DNA from: Oscillospiraceae bacterium
Lineage (GTDB): Bacteria > Bacillota > Clostridia > Oscillospirales > Ruminococcaceae
Direction of reading: 5' to 3'
Length of the DNA stretch: 64,000 nucleotides
NCBI GenBank assembly: GCA_029007985.1
Contig: JAQXIW010000043.1
Coordinates: 1-64,000, forward strand
Shown here piece by piece: positions 9,693 through 18,621 of the stretch; the first letter of the stretch is position 1, and each line of letters opens with the position of its first letter. The translations under genes and the position numbers were made by a program. A model generated the notes under the pieces. The model was not told where the DNA came from, searched no databases, and worked only from the letters and a program-made list of their open reading frames with translations.

Positions 9693-10232
9693 TTATTTCT
9701 CCTTTTCAAGAAGTATACAGGATATAAATGTTATTGTGTTTTTTCCGTTGTAATAATCAATTCCGGAGGCCTTGCACACATCCCGCACAATCAAGCCGCA
9801 AGCCTCCATTGAGGGATACATTCTGTCGGGGAAACGGCACGACCTTTGCGGATAGGTGCATTTTCGGCATCTTTTACACACTCCGCTCGCCATTGGGAAG
9901 CAGTCTGGGTAAAACATTTTTGTCTGTCTGACCAATGTGTCAAATCTTGCTTTGTGCTTTTTCTCTGTCCGCACGATACATTCCATATCGAACTCGTCGC
10001 CCATTTTACCCAACGTCCGCACAATGACGCCGTTTTTGTACGGGGCAACCTTGGCGGCTATTTCGTCCGGACTGCCGCAGGCAGGCGGACAAGACCAGGA
10101 CCGCCCGTAATTTGAACACTTGTTTTCTTTGCACATCGCCCTGACCTCATCTTTGAAAATAAGAGATGACATGTTCAGCCGAGCGGATTTTTCAAATCCG
10201 ATTTGTTGTGCAAGTGAAAAAATACCGTCCAT
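9693..10232 (-). CDS. DUF2284 domain-containing Cys-rich protein
   Basis: CKENKCSNYGRSWSCPPACGSPDE...CKRCRKCTYPQRSCRFPDRMYPSMEACGLIV matches the DUF2284 pattern; start taken at the internal ATG 10232 (ORF extends to 10259). Confidence 0.8.
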   Translation of the reverse strand: MDGIFSLAQQIGFEKSARLNMSSLIFKDEVRAMCKENKCSNYGRSWSCPPACGSPDEIAAKVAPYKNGVIVRTLGKMGDEFDMECIVRTEKKHKARFDTLVRQTKMFYPDCFPMASGVCKRCRKCTYPQRSCRFPDRMYPSMEACGLIVRDVCKASGIDYYNGKNTITFISCILLEKEK

Positions 10233-10334
10233 ACCGCGCCCCCGAGCCTTGACAATCAAGTAAAAATGAGTGTATATTTATCACAATAACCTATAAAAAT
10301 AATATTATTTACATTATACGAAAGGCATATTTTT

Positions 10335-11855
10335 ATGTCAAGAGTAACACTGCATACAAAGGGCACGGAAGTCTCGGTTGACTGCCGGGACGGCGAAAAA
10401 CTGATGTCTGTTTTGCATTCGAACAATATACACATCAGCGCCCCCTGCGGCGGCAACGGCACTTGCGGCAAATGCAGGGTGACGGTAGAACAAAACGGCA
10501 AAAGAATGTCCGTATTGGCGTGTCAAACAAAAGTATGCGCAGATACGGATGTGTATATCACAGAAAACCGGGGCGGAATTATCGAGGGCGAGTCGGGGGA
10601 GATTATCAAAACCGACGGCGAGCGCGGCTACGGCGCAGCCTGTGATTTAGGTACGACCACTCTCGTCCTGTCTCTGTACGATATGTCGAGCGGAAAACTC
10701 GCAGCGACAAAACGGACATGGAACGAACAGAGGGCTTTCGGGGCGGATGTCATAAGCCGTATTCGGCACATAAACGAAAACGGCATAGACCGGCGGCAGT
10801 CCGTCATAAAAAAACAAATTGACGGCTGTATATCCGAAATGTGCTCGGCAAACGGAACAGACCCCGACGGCATAAAGAAAATTTGTATATCCGGCAACAC
10901 GGTTATGCAGCATATTTACTGCGGCTTAAATCCGCGGAGCATAGCGACATACCCTTATAAACCGCAAACGCTGTTTTTTGATTATCACCTAAAAAGCGAT
11001 ACTTTCAAAAACGCCGACATCGTTATGTCGCCATGCGTATCCGGTTATGTAGGCGGCGATATAACGGCCGGGCTTGGCTGCGTTGCGGATGATTCGGACA
11101 CATTTCTTTATCTCGACATAGGCACAAACGGCGAGATGGCTCTGTCTCACGACGGCAAAATGCTGTGTTGCTCCGTGGCTACCGGCCCGGCTTTCGAGGG
11201 CGCACAGATAGAGTGCGGCATGCCGGCGGTCGATGGGGCGATAAGCTCGTTAAAACACGAAAACGGTATAAAATATACTGTTATCGGCGGCAAAAGACCT
11301 GTCGGCATCTGCGGCTCCGCAATTGTACAGCTCACGGCAATCCTCATAAATCGGGGCATAATCACCGACACAGGCAGACTTTGTTCGCCCGACGATTTGG
11401 ATTTTGACACCGATATTTCAATGGGCGAGGACGCCGACGGCAACGGCATTGTATATTTGACAGACGATAAATCTGTATATTTTTCCGCATCGGACGTGCG
11501 CAAAATTCAGCTTGCAAAGGCGTCTTTGGCGGCGGGCATAAAAACACTTGTAAAAGCGGCGGACATAACCTATGACGATATTAAAACCGTCTATATTTCC
11601 GGCGGATTCGGCAAATACCTTGACGCAGACAGCGCAGTCACGATAGGTATGATTCCGGCTGAATTGAGAGATAAAATCACCTATATCGGCAATGCCTCTC
11701 TCAAAGGCACGGTAAAAATATTGATGTCGGAAAAAGAGAGAAAAACTCAGTCGGATTTACGGAAAAAATGCGAATATATTGAGCTTTCGCTCAACGCGGA
11801 GTTCAGAGATGAATATATAGAACAGATGCCGTTTTATTACGGCAGAGAGGAATGA
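10335..11855 (+). CDS. ASKHA-type corrinoid activation protein, 2Fe-2S ferredoxin domain plus DUF4445 (RACo/RamA-like)
   Basis: N-terminal 2Fe-2S motif APCGGNGTCGKCRV...LACQ; C-terminal actin-like fold motifs CDLGTTTLVLSLYD, LDIGTNGEMAL, VYISGGFGKYLD. Confidence 0.9.
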   Translation: MSRVTLHTKGTEVSVDCRDGEKLMSVLHSNNIHISAPCGGNGTCGKCRVTVEQNGKRMSVLACQTKVCADTDVYITENRGGIIEGESGEIIKTDGERGYGAACDLGTTTLVLSLYDMSSGKLAATKRTWNEQRAFGADVISRIRHINENGIDRRQSVIKKQIDGCISEMCSANGTDPDGIKKICISGNTVMQHIYCGLNPRSIATYPYKPQTLFFDYHLKSDTFKNADIVMSPCVSGYVGGDITAGLGCVADDSDTFLYLDIGTNGEMALSHDGKMLCCSVATGPAFEGAQIECGMPAVDGAISSLKHENGIKYTVIGGKRPVGICGSAIVQLTAILINRGIITDTGRLCSPDDLDFDTDISMGEDADGNGIVYLTDDKSVYFSASDVRKIQLAKASLAAGIKTLVKAADITYDDIKTVYISGGFGKYLDADSAVTIGMIPAELRDKITYIGNASLKGTVKILMSEKERKTQSDLRKKCEYIELSLNAEFRDEYIEQMPFYYGREE

Positions 11856-11858
11856 ATT

Positions 11859-13076
11859 ATGGAATTACACTATCCTTTGATTTTGGACGGAGCGACAGGC
11901 TCACAGCTTTACGCAAGGGGATGTCCTGCAGACTACTGTCAGGAGAAATTTTCCTATGAAAATCCGGATATCGTCAGAGCATTTCAACAGGAATATCTCA
12001 ACGCCGGCTCAAATGTGCTGTATACGCCTACTTTCGGCGCAAACAGGGTAAAACTTGAGGAAAACGGCATACTCAACCGGGTTTACGACTACAACTACAA
12101 GCTTGCAAAAATCAGCAAGGATTTGGCAGGCGACAAAGCATACGTGGCAGGCGATATTTCGCCGCTGGGCAAGTTCATTGCGCCGATGGGCGATATGACC
12201 TTTGAAGAAATGGTCGACATCTATAAAGAACAGGCTCAGCCTTTGGAAGACGCCGGGGTTGACTTTTTCATCATAGAGACAATGATGACCGTGCCGGAGG
12301 CAAGGGCGGCGGTGCTCGCCGTCAAATCCGTCAGCGAAAAGCCTGTTTTCGTCACGTTTTCGGTGGACGGAAACGGCAACACCTTAAACGGCTCGGACAT
12401 AGAGGCCATCATTACAATCATGCAGGGCATGGGCGTAAACGCATTCGGCTTAAACTGTTCCGTCGGTCCTTTCGATATGCTCGAAGCCGAAAAAAGACTC
12501 ACCCCTTACGCACAGATACCTTTGATTGCAAAGGCAAATGCCGGTCTGCCTAAACTCGTGGACGGAATTACGGTATACGACACACCTCCGTCGGAATTTG
12601 CGCGCTGCGTGCCGGAATTCGCAAAGGCGGGCGTTATGATTTTCGGCGGCTGCTGCGGCACTAAGGCAGAGCATATTAAAGCCATCTCGCAGTCGGCGGC
12701 GGAATGTAAAATGGTGCGCCCGGCAGATAAGTATGCGGATAAAATTTTGGCGGCGACCGAGAAAAAAGTGTTTGTTTTAGAGCCGGATGTCGCCGTTGAC
12801 AAGGTTTTCGCCTGTGACGATGATTTGATAGACGCTCTTGAAGAGGCGGAAAACGACGACAGTAAAGTAATCGGCATCGAGATAAAAAACGAAGATGAGC
12901 TGGATATTTTCGCCGAATATCAGTATGCAGTCACAAAGCCGCTGTGCATTGTCTGCGACGATGCGGATTTGCTGGAACAGGCTTTGAGACTCTATCAGGG
13001 CAGAGCATTATACGAGGGCAATTTGCCGGACAGCGTTCTTTTGCCGCTGTCTAAAAAATACGGCCTTGTTTTCTGA
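11859..13076 (+). CDS. homocysteine S-methyltransferase family protein (MetH N-domain-like)
   Basis: LILDGATGSQLYARG, TPTFGANRVKL, GLNCSVGP, FGGCCGTKAEHI (Zn-binding CC); followed by a ~120 aa C-terminal extension. Confidence 0.9.
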   Translation: MELHYPLILDGATGSQLYARGCPADYCQEKFSYENPDIVRAFQQEYLNAGSNVLYTPTFGANRVKLEENGILNRVYDYNYKLAKISKDLAGDKAYVAGDISPLGKFIAPMGDMTFEEMVDIYKEQAQPLEDAGVDFFIIETMMTVPEARAAVLAVKSVSEKPVFVTFSVDGNGNTLNGSDIEAIITIMQGMGVNAFGLNCSVGPFDMLEAEKRLTPYAQIPLIAKANAGLPKLVDGITVYDTPPSEFARCVPEFAKAGVMIFGGCCGTKAEHIKAISQSAAECKMVRPADKYADKILAATEKKVFVLEPDVAVDKVFACDDDLIDALEEAENDDSKVIGIEIKNEDELDIFAEYQYAVTKPLCIVCDDADLLEQALRLYQGRALYEGNLPDSVLLPLSKKYGLVF

Positions 13077-13266
13077 TGTTTCATTTTATTATTTAATTGC
13101 GTATAAAATCATATCTAAGTAACAATGTTATGTCAAAATCCCGTTGTGACCAAACAGAAATCCGAATAAATCACCAAAAATTCACACGCTTTTCAGTTTT
13201 CTTTATGGAAAAATGCCTTTTTATATGTTATAATAGCGTGGATTTTATAAAAGGGAAGTAATCATT

Positions 13267-13656
13267 GTGAAAAAGAAAATAGATATAAACACAATTTTAA
13301 TAGGTCTTACGGTGATATTTATTGTTGTCGGCTGTGCGTTTTTCTACATCGGAAAAAACGCAAACAAAAAATACGACACGAGCACAAACTACGCCACCGT
13401 GTATGTCTACAATGAAATCGTAAAGGAGATCAGCCTCAAAGACACCGGCGTATACACCATTGAGGGCGGTGCGTATCCGGTAACTCTTGAAGTCAAAGAC
13501 GGCAAAATTTGTTTTGAAAATTCCCAGTGCCCTGACCATCTCTGTGAGGGCTTCGGCTGGATTTGCAACGAAATGGATTATGCGGCATGCGTTCCTGCCG
13601 GCGTGGCCGTCATCATTGAAACCGGCGCCGACCTTCAGGCAAACGCCGATAAATAA
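13267..13656 (+). CDS. NusG domain II-containing membrane-anchored protein
   Basis: GTG start; N-terminal TM segment; SQCPDHLCEGFGWICNEMDYAACVPAGVAVII pattern. Confidence 0.8.
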   Translation: MKKKIDINTILIGLTVIFIVVGCAFFYIGKNANKKYDTSTNYATVYVYNEIVKEISLKDTGVYTIEGGAYPVTLEVKDGKICFENSQCPDHLCEGFGWICNEMDYAACVPAGVAVIIETGADLQANADK

Positions 13657-13663
13657 CAAACAA

Positions 13664-13689
13664 AAGCTGCGTTTCGGCGCAGCTTTTTT
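13664..13689 (+). terminator. intrinsic terminator
   Basis: aagctgcg-tttcgg-cgcagctttttt. Confidence 0.85.
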
Positions 13690-13834
13690 ATTTTACTTAT
13701 TCAGGCAATGCAGACGGAAAAATACCATGATGATGCATTGCATACAAGTCATTATGCGATTAGAGGCGAAAAAATACCGCTCCGCCGGTTGTCCGTTAAG
13801 ACATCGTGCGGAACGGTTCGTTTTAATTCAGCAA

Positions 13835-14185
13835 TTACTTTTTAACTGCGATTGCAGCGATTTCAACAAGGTTACCGTTGCCGGCGAGTTTTGCTTCAAC
13901 GCAAGCTCTTACAGGCATGTTTTCTTTTGATACCCATTCGTCCCAAACAGCGTTCATTTCGCCGAAGAGCTTCATGTCGGCGATCCAGATGTTAACCATG
14001 ATAACGTGGTCTTTGTCCGAGCCTGCTTTTTCCAAAGCAGCGTCAATCTTTGAAAGAACATCTTTTGTCTGAGCTGTGATGTCGCCTGTCCGGTCGCTTG
14101 TAACAAGGCCGGATGTGTAAACCATGCCGTTGTATTCTACGGCTGTTGCAAATCTTACTCCGCAATCGTATCTTTTGATTTCCAT
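13835..14185 (-). CDS. RidA family protein
   Basis: YNGMVYTSGLVTSDRTGDITAQTKDVLSKIDAALEKAGSDKDHVIMVNIWIADM...PVRACVEAKLAGNGNLVEIAAIA. Confidence 0.92.
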   Translation of the reverse strand: MEIKRYDCGVRFATAVEYNGMVYTSGLVTSDRTGDITAQTKDVLSKIDAALEKAGSDKDHVIMVNIWIADMKLFGEMNAVWDEWVSKENMPVRACVEAKLAGNGNLVEIAAIAVKK

Positions 14186-14242
14186 TGTGATAATCTCCTT
14201 AAAATGAAAAATTTATAAAATAAGAGTTTCCTCATTATTTAC

Positions 14243-14377
14243 TTAAAATGCAGCGCTCTCTTTGTCGTCTGCAACGGTGATATATTTTGACTTGAACTTT
14301 TCATTGAGTACATAGACAACACCGCAAACAACAGCCAACACGCCTAAAATAATCAAGAGCCTTTTCAGTAGTTTCAT
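14243..14377 (-). CDS. small membrane protein (44 aa)
   Basis: ATG after GGAGG; MKLLKRLLIILGVLAVVCGVVYVLNEKFKSKYITVADDKESAAF; one TM helix; below ORF-track size cutoff. Confidence 0.55.
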   Translation of the reverse strand: MKLLKRLLIILGVLAVVCGVVYVLNEKFKSKYITVADDKESAAF

Positions 14378-14396
14378 ATATGTACCTCCCTGTCTG

Positions 14397-14924
14397 TCAA
14401 TAATCGGATATATCAAATTCGCCTACGGCGTCAAAACCGCCCTTTTCGTCCGCAAATACACAGCCATGTTCGCCGTCTTCAAAATTCTGAATGAGATTCA
14501 GCCCCACCGTATCGTCTTCACACAAAACGCCGTGTAAAATTTCACGGATAAACCGCTTGTCAAATGTCAATTCGCCGCACCAGTAAAAGCCCTGTTCGTC
14601 GTTGGATTTGAAAACATTGAGCTTTACTTTGTCGGTTTGCACGCCGCCGCCGTCTGCGGTGACAGCGTCAATACCGTCGTAGCCGAAGACAACCTTGACT
14701 GTGCGTCCGCCGAGCGAAAGCACAAAGGTCAAATCCTTTTTACCCTTCGGGTTTTGTAAAAATGTGTAGGTGCAGACCACTAAATCAGAGCGGCAAACAT
14801 AGGCTTTGAAATAGCAAAAAATCAAATCTTTTTCTTCGGTGCCGGTATAGCAGGTCATTTTGAATGCCGATTGAGTATCCCACGGTATAATATTATTTGA
14901 TTTGTATATAATATTACCCATCAT
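14397..14924 (-). CDS. hypothetical protein
   Basis: ORF 14397..14996; likely start at the internal MMGNIIYKSN; no family recognised. Confidence 0.5.
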   Translation of the reverse strand: MMGNIIYKSNNIIPWDTQSAFKMTCYTGTEEKDLIFCYFKAYVCRSDLVVCTYTFLQNPKGKKDLTFVLSLGGRTVKVVFGYDGIDAVTADGGGVQTDKVKLNVFKSNDEQGFYWCGELTFDKRFIREILHGVLCEDDTVGLNLIQNFEDGEHGCVFADEKGGFDAVGEFDISDY

Positions 14925-15086
14925 AAAACCTGCCAATCCTTTATTATCGAATACTATTATAACACATAAAAGTGAATTATGTGTATATTTTCGCAAAAAT
15001 ATTTTTTATTTATCAATAATTAACCCGGCGGTTTTATATAAATTATAAAAGTATTTATTTATCTATTGAAAAAAAGCCGTATTTGC

Positions 15087-15115
15087 TTGAAATTTGACTT
15101 TTATTTTGTTACAAT
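15087..15115 (+). promoter_or_regulatory. candidate sigma-A promoter for rnf operon
   Basis: TTGAAA (15087-15092), 17 nt, TACAAT (15110-15115). Confidence 0.5.
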
Positions 15116-15161
15116 AGATATTTGAAAAAGTGACTAACAGTCTTTAAGGAGGATTATATAA

Positions 15162-16478
15162 GTGGCAGTATTTAAAAAACTTGTCCGCAGTGCCGAAGGC
15201 GCGCATGTGCCTCACAACAAAAACACTGAGGACTTTGAAACTGTTAAAATGCCGGTCCCTGCAAGGGTTTATATTCCGATGTCAATGCACATCGGTGCAC
15301 CGGCTAAAGCTTGTGTAAAAAAAGGCTCTGTAGTTTGTGTAGGCGATGTCATCGGTGAGGCAGGCGGTTTTGTCTCTGCACCGATTCATTCGTCGGTTTC
15401 GGGTAAGGTTTTCGCTATTGACGAAATCCAAAATCCTAACGGCACAAAGTCACAGGTTGTCGTGATTGACACTGACGGTCTGCAGACCGTAAGCGAAAGC
15501 GTCAAGGCACCTGAGGTAACAGACCACGCAAGCTTTGTTGAAGCTATCAGAAATTCTGGCCTTGTAGGTCTCGGCGGCGCCGGTTTCCCTACAAGCGTAA
15601 AACTCGCACCGAAGAATCTGGACGATGTCGACACACTTGTTATCAATGCGGCAGAATGTGAGCCTTATATCACAGCCGACTACCGCGAAATGATGGAATG
15701 CGGCGAAGATGTAGTCGAAGGCGCAAAAGCCGTAAAGAAATATCTCAACATTGCCAATGTCATCATCGGCATTGAAGCCAACAAGCCGAAAGCCATTGAA
15801 AAAATGACGGCTCTCATAAGCGGACTCGAAGGTTTCAAGGTTGCTACTCTTCCGTCCGTTTATCCGCAGGGCGCAGAAAAAATCCTTATCGAAACAACAA
15901 CCGGCAGAGAAGTGCCTCAGGGCAAACTCCCGGCCGACATCGGCGTACTCGTCATGAATGTTGCTTCGGCCGGTTTTGTGGCAAGATACCTCAAAACAGG
16001 TATGCCTCTTATCACAAAGAGAATTACGGTTGACGGCGACGCAATAGCTGAGCCGAAAAACATCGAAGTTGCAATCGGCACACTTGTCAAAGATGTCGTT
16101 GAATTCTGTGGCGGCTTCTCACAGGAGCCGGGTAAGGTCATTTACGGCGGCCCAATGATGGGTACTGCTCTCGCAGACATAGACCGCCCGATTTTGAAAC
16201 AGAACAACGCTGTCCTTGCTTTCGGCAGACAGTCTGCTCTCATGCCTGAGGCGTCTGCATGTATCCGCTGCGGCAAATGTATCAACGCTTGCCCGATGGG
16301 TCTTGCACCTGTCGAAATCGCGCTTGCGCTCTCTGTCAAGGACGCAGACGAGCTCAAGGCTCTTTATACAGATCTCTGTATGGAATGCGGCTCATGCTCA
16401 TTCGTATGCCCGGCAAAGCGCCCTGTTGCTCAGACGATGAAAGAAGCAAAAGATTTCTTGAGAAAGGCGGCAAAGTAA
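15162..16478 (+). CDS. rnfC: Rnf electron transport complex subunit C
   Basis: GLGGAGFPTSVKL, two CxxCxxC..CP clusters (CIRCGKCINACPMGL; CMECGSCSFVCPAKRP); first gene of rnfCDGEAB. Confidence 0.96.
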   Translation: MAVFKKLVRSAEGAHVPHNKNTEDFETVKMPVPARVYIPMSMHIGAPAKACVKKGSVVCVGDVIGEAGGFVSAPIHSSVSGKVFAIDEIQNPNGTKSQVVVIDTDGLQTVSESVKAPEVTDHASFVEAIRNSGLVGLGGAGFPTSVKLAPKNLDDVDTLVINAAECEPYITADYREMMECGEDVVEGAKAVKKYLNIANVIIGIEANKPKAIEKMTALISGLEGFKVATLPSVYPQGAEKILIETTTGREVPQGKLPADIGVLVMNVASAGFVARYLKTGMPLITKRITVDGDAIAEPKNIEVAIGTLVKDVVEFCGGFSQEPGKVIYGGPMMGTALADIDRPILKQNNAVLAFGRQSALMPEASACIRCGKCINACPMGLAPVEIALALSVKDADELKALYTDLCMECGSCSFVCPAKRPVAQTMKEAKDFLRKAAK

Positions 16479-16479
16479 T

Positions 16480-17403
16480 ATGAAACTTATCGTATCATCA
16501 GCTCCACATATCAAGAGTGCCGAAACAACACAGTCAATTATGATGAAGGTAATCATCGCCACAATCCCGGCAATGATTGCGTCAGTTCTGTTTTTTGGCG
16601 TCGGTTCACTCCTTCGCATTGCTGTTTCGGTAGCAGCATGTATGTTCTTTGAATTCCGGTATGAAAAGGCTATGAAAAAACCGGTGACGGTCAGCGACCT
16701 TTCCGCAGCTGTAACAGGCGTTCTCCTCGCTTTTAACGTGCCTTCCACAATGCCGCTCTGGCAGGTAGTAGTCGGCGCTCTCGTCGCCATCGTAGTTGTA
16801 AAACAGCTCTTCGGCGGCATCGGCTTTAACTTTGCCAACCCGGCTATCGTCGCCAGAATCGTGCTCTCAATTTCCTATGCGGGCACTATGACGGCTTATA
16901 CGCTCGACGGAGTGGCTTGCTCTACACCTCTTGCCGACTATTCAAACGGCATGGGCGCTGTACCGAACATTATGGATATGTTCATCGGTAAAACGGGCGG
17001 CGTCATCGGTGAGACATCGGCTGTCGCCCTTCTCATCGGCTTTGTATTCCTTGTGGCTACAAAAGTTATCAGCCCGGTTGTCCCGGTTACATATGTTGCC
17101 ACGGTTGCCGTGCTTGCGGCTGTGCTCGGCATGAATCCGCTGGTTTATGTGCTCGGCGGCGGCTTGCTGCTCGGCGCTATCTTTATGGCTACCGACTACA
17201 CAACAACTCCTTACACAACAAAGGGTAAACTGGTTTACGGCGTATGTCTCGGTATTTTGACGGTTGTTATCAGAAGATTCGGCTCAATGGCTGAGGGCGT
17301 TTCCTACGCAATTCTCATCATGAACCTTCTCCTTCCTTATGTCAACCGCGCCACAAGACAGCACCCTCTCGGCGCTCCTAAAAAGACAAAGGAGGCTAAA
17401 TAA
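16480..17403 (+). CDS. rnfD: Rnf complex subunit D
   Basis: Polytopic; FNFANPAIVARI, MATDYTTTPYTTKGKL; synteny. Confidence 0.96.
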   Translation: MKLIVSSAPHIKSAETTQSIMMKVIIATIPAMIASVLFFGVGSLLRIAVSVAACMFFEFRYEKAMKKPVTVSDLSAAVTGVLLAFNVPSTMPLWQVVVGALVAIVVVKQLFGGIGFNFANPAIVARIVLSISYAGTMTAYTLDGVACSTPLADYSNGMGAVPNIMDMFIGKTGGVIGETSAVALLIGFVFLVATKVISPVVPVTYVATVAVLAAVLGMNPLVYVLGGGLLLGAIFMATDYTTTPYTTKGKLVYGVCLGILTVVIRRFGSMAEGVSYAILIMNLLLPYVNRATRQHPLGAPKKTKEAK

Positions 17404-18599
17404 TGAAAAACAACTCAACTTGGGAAAATATGATTAAGCCTGTTGTTGTTCTCTTTGCCATCTGCTTTGTAGTTTCAGGCCTTTTGGCAAAGACAAACGA
17501 CATCACAGCACCTATCATTGCGGAAAACGCATTGAAGGCCGAACAGGCAGCTCTCCTTGAACTTCTCCCTGAGGCGACAAGCTTCGCGGAAGTCGAAAAT
17601 GTAGACATGGAAAATGTCAACAAAGTATACGCTTCCGACAACAATGTCGGCTATGTCGTAACTTCCGCCGCAAAAGGCTACGGCGGCGACATCGAATGGA
17701 TGACCGCTTTTGATGCCGAAGGCACAATTGTGGGCGCAAAAGTACTCTCGCAGTCAGAGACAGCCGGTCTCGGCGCAAAGGTTGAAGAATCCTGGTTCCA
17801 GGAACAGTTCACAGGCAAAACCGAAGAGCTCACACCTGAAAACATTGATATGATTTCCGGCGCGACAATTTCTTCAAAAGCCACAATCAAAGCTCTCAAT
17901 GCCGCAAGAAACGCATTCAACAAGTACGGACTCGGCATGGAAGTAGTAGTTTCCGGCCCTGAAGTTACGGTTTCCGGCAACACATATTCAGTAACCGTTC
18001 CGGGATTTATGGATGCGGACACGGTTGTCGTCGCTACTGTTGAAAACGGCACAATCACAGCCGTTACGGTTGACGAAAGCGCCAACCCGTCGGTAATGAT
18101 GACTGCATCACAGGCAGAGACAATCACAGCTGCCATTGTAAACGCTAATTCCGCCGATGTTGACGGCGTAGCGGGCGTAACATTCACATCCGACGCAATT
18201 AAATCCGGCGTAAAGGCAATTCTCGACGCCATAGCAAACGGCACAGCCGTAGAGGGCGAAATCTCTTCTTCCACACCGGTTGAAGAAACAGATACAACAG
18301 ACGACGCCGATGCCGACGAAGGCGTAACGGTTGAGGGCAATGCCTACACCGCAAAAGCCGAAGGCTTTATGGATTCTGAGGTCGTCGTAAAAGTCACAAT
18401 CGAAAACGGCGCAATCACAGCCGTTGAAGTTGACGAGAGCGCAAACTCGAATGTAATCATGACGGACGCTCAGGTCAATGAAATCATATCCGCAATTATC
18501 AATGCAAACTCGGCGGATGTAGACGGTATTGCCGGCGTTACATTCACATCCGACGCTATCAAGGCGGCTGTCAAGGCTTGCCTCGATGCAGCAAAGTAA
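17403..18599 (+). CDS. rnfG: Rnf complex subunit G with two additional C-terminal FMN-binding-like repeats
   Basis: Canonical FMN attachment region MISGATISSKATIKAL, then two ~91 aa repeats each ending AGVTFTSDAIK. Confidence 0.94.
   Translation: MKNNSTWENMIKPVVVLFAICFVVSGLLAKTNDITAPIIAENALKAEQAALLELLPEATSFAEVENVDMENVNKVYASDNNVGYVVTSAAKGYGGDIEWMTAFDAEGTIVGAKVLSQSETAGLGAKVEESWFQEQFTGKTEELTPENIDMISGATISSKATIKALNAARNAFNKYGLGMEVVVSGPEVTVSGNTYSVTVPGFMDADTVVVATVENGTITAVTVDESANPSVMMTASQAETITAAIVNANSADVDGVAGVTFTSDAIKSGVKAILDAIANGTAVEGEISSSTPVEETDTTDDADADEGVTVEGNAYTAKAEGFMDSEVVVKVTIENGAITAVEVDESANSNVIMTDAQVNEIISAIINANSADVDGIAGVTFTSDAIKAAVKACLDAAK
17964..18240 (+). repeat. RnfG C-terminal repeat 1 (FMN-binding-like)
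   Basis: VTVSGNTYSVTVPGFMDADTVVVATVENGTITAVTVDESANPSVMMTASQAETITAAIVNANSADVDGVAGVTFTSDAIKSGVKAILDAI. Confidence 0.9.
18324..18596 (+). repeat. RnfG C-terminal repeat 2 (FMN-binding-like)
   Basis: VTVEGNAYTAKAEGFMDSEVVVKVTIENGAITAVEVDESANSNVIMTDAQVNEIISAIINANSADVDGIAGVTFTSDAIKAAVKACLDAAK. Confidence 0.9.
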
Positions 18600-18621
18600 T
18601 TAAGAAAGGAAATTGGAAACT

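Noticed and set aside
17678-18340. 220-aa minus-strand ORF, Ser/Thr/Val rich
   Set aside because: Shadow of rnfG codon bias; no RBS or motif, and rnfG is certain.
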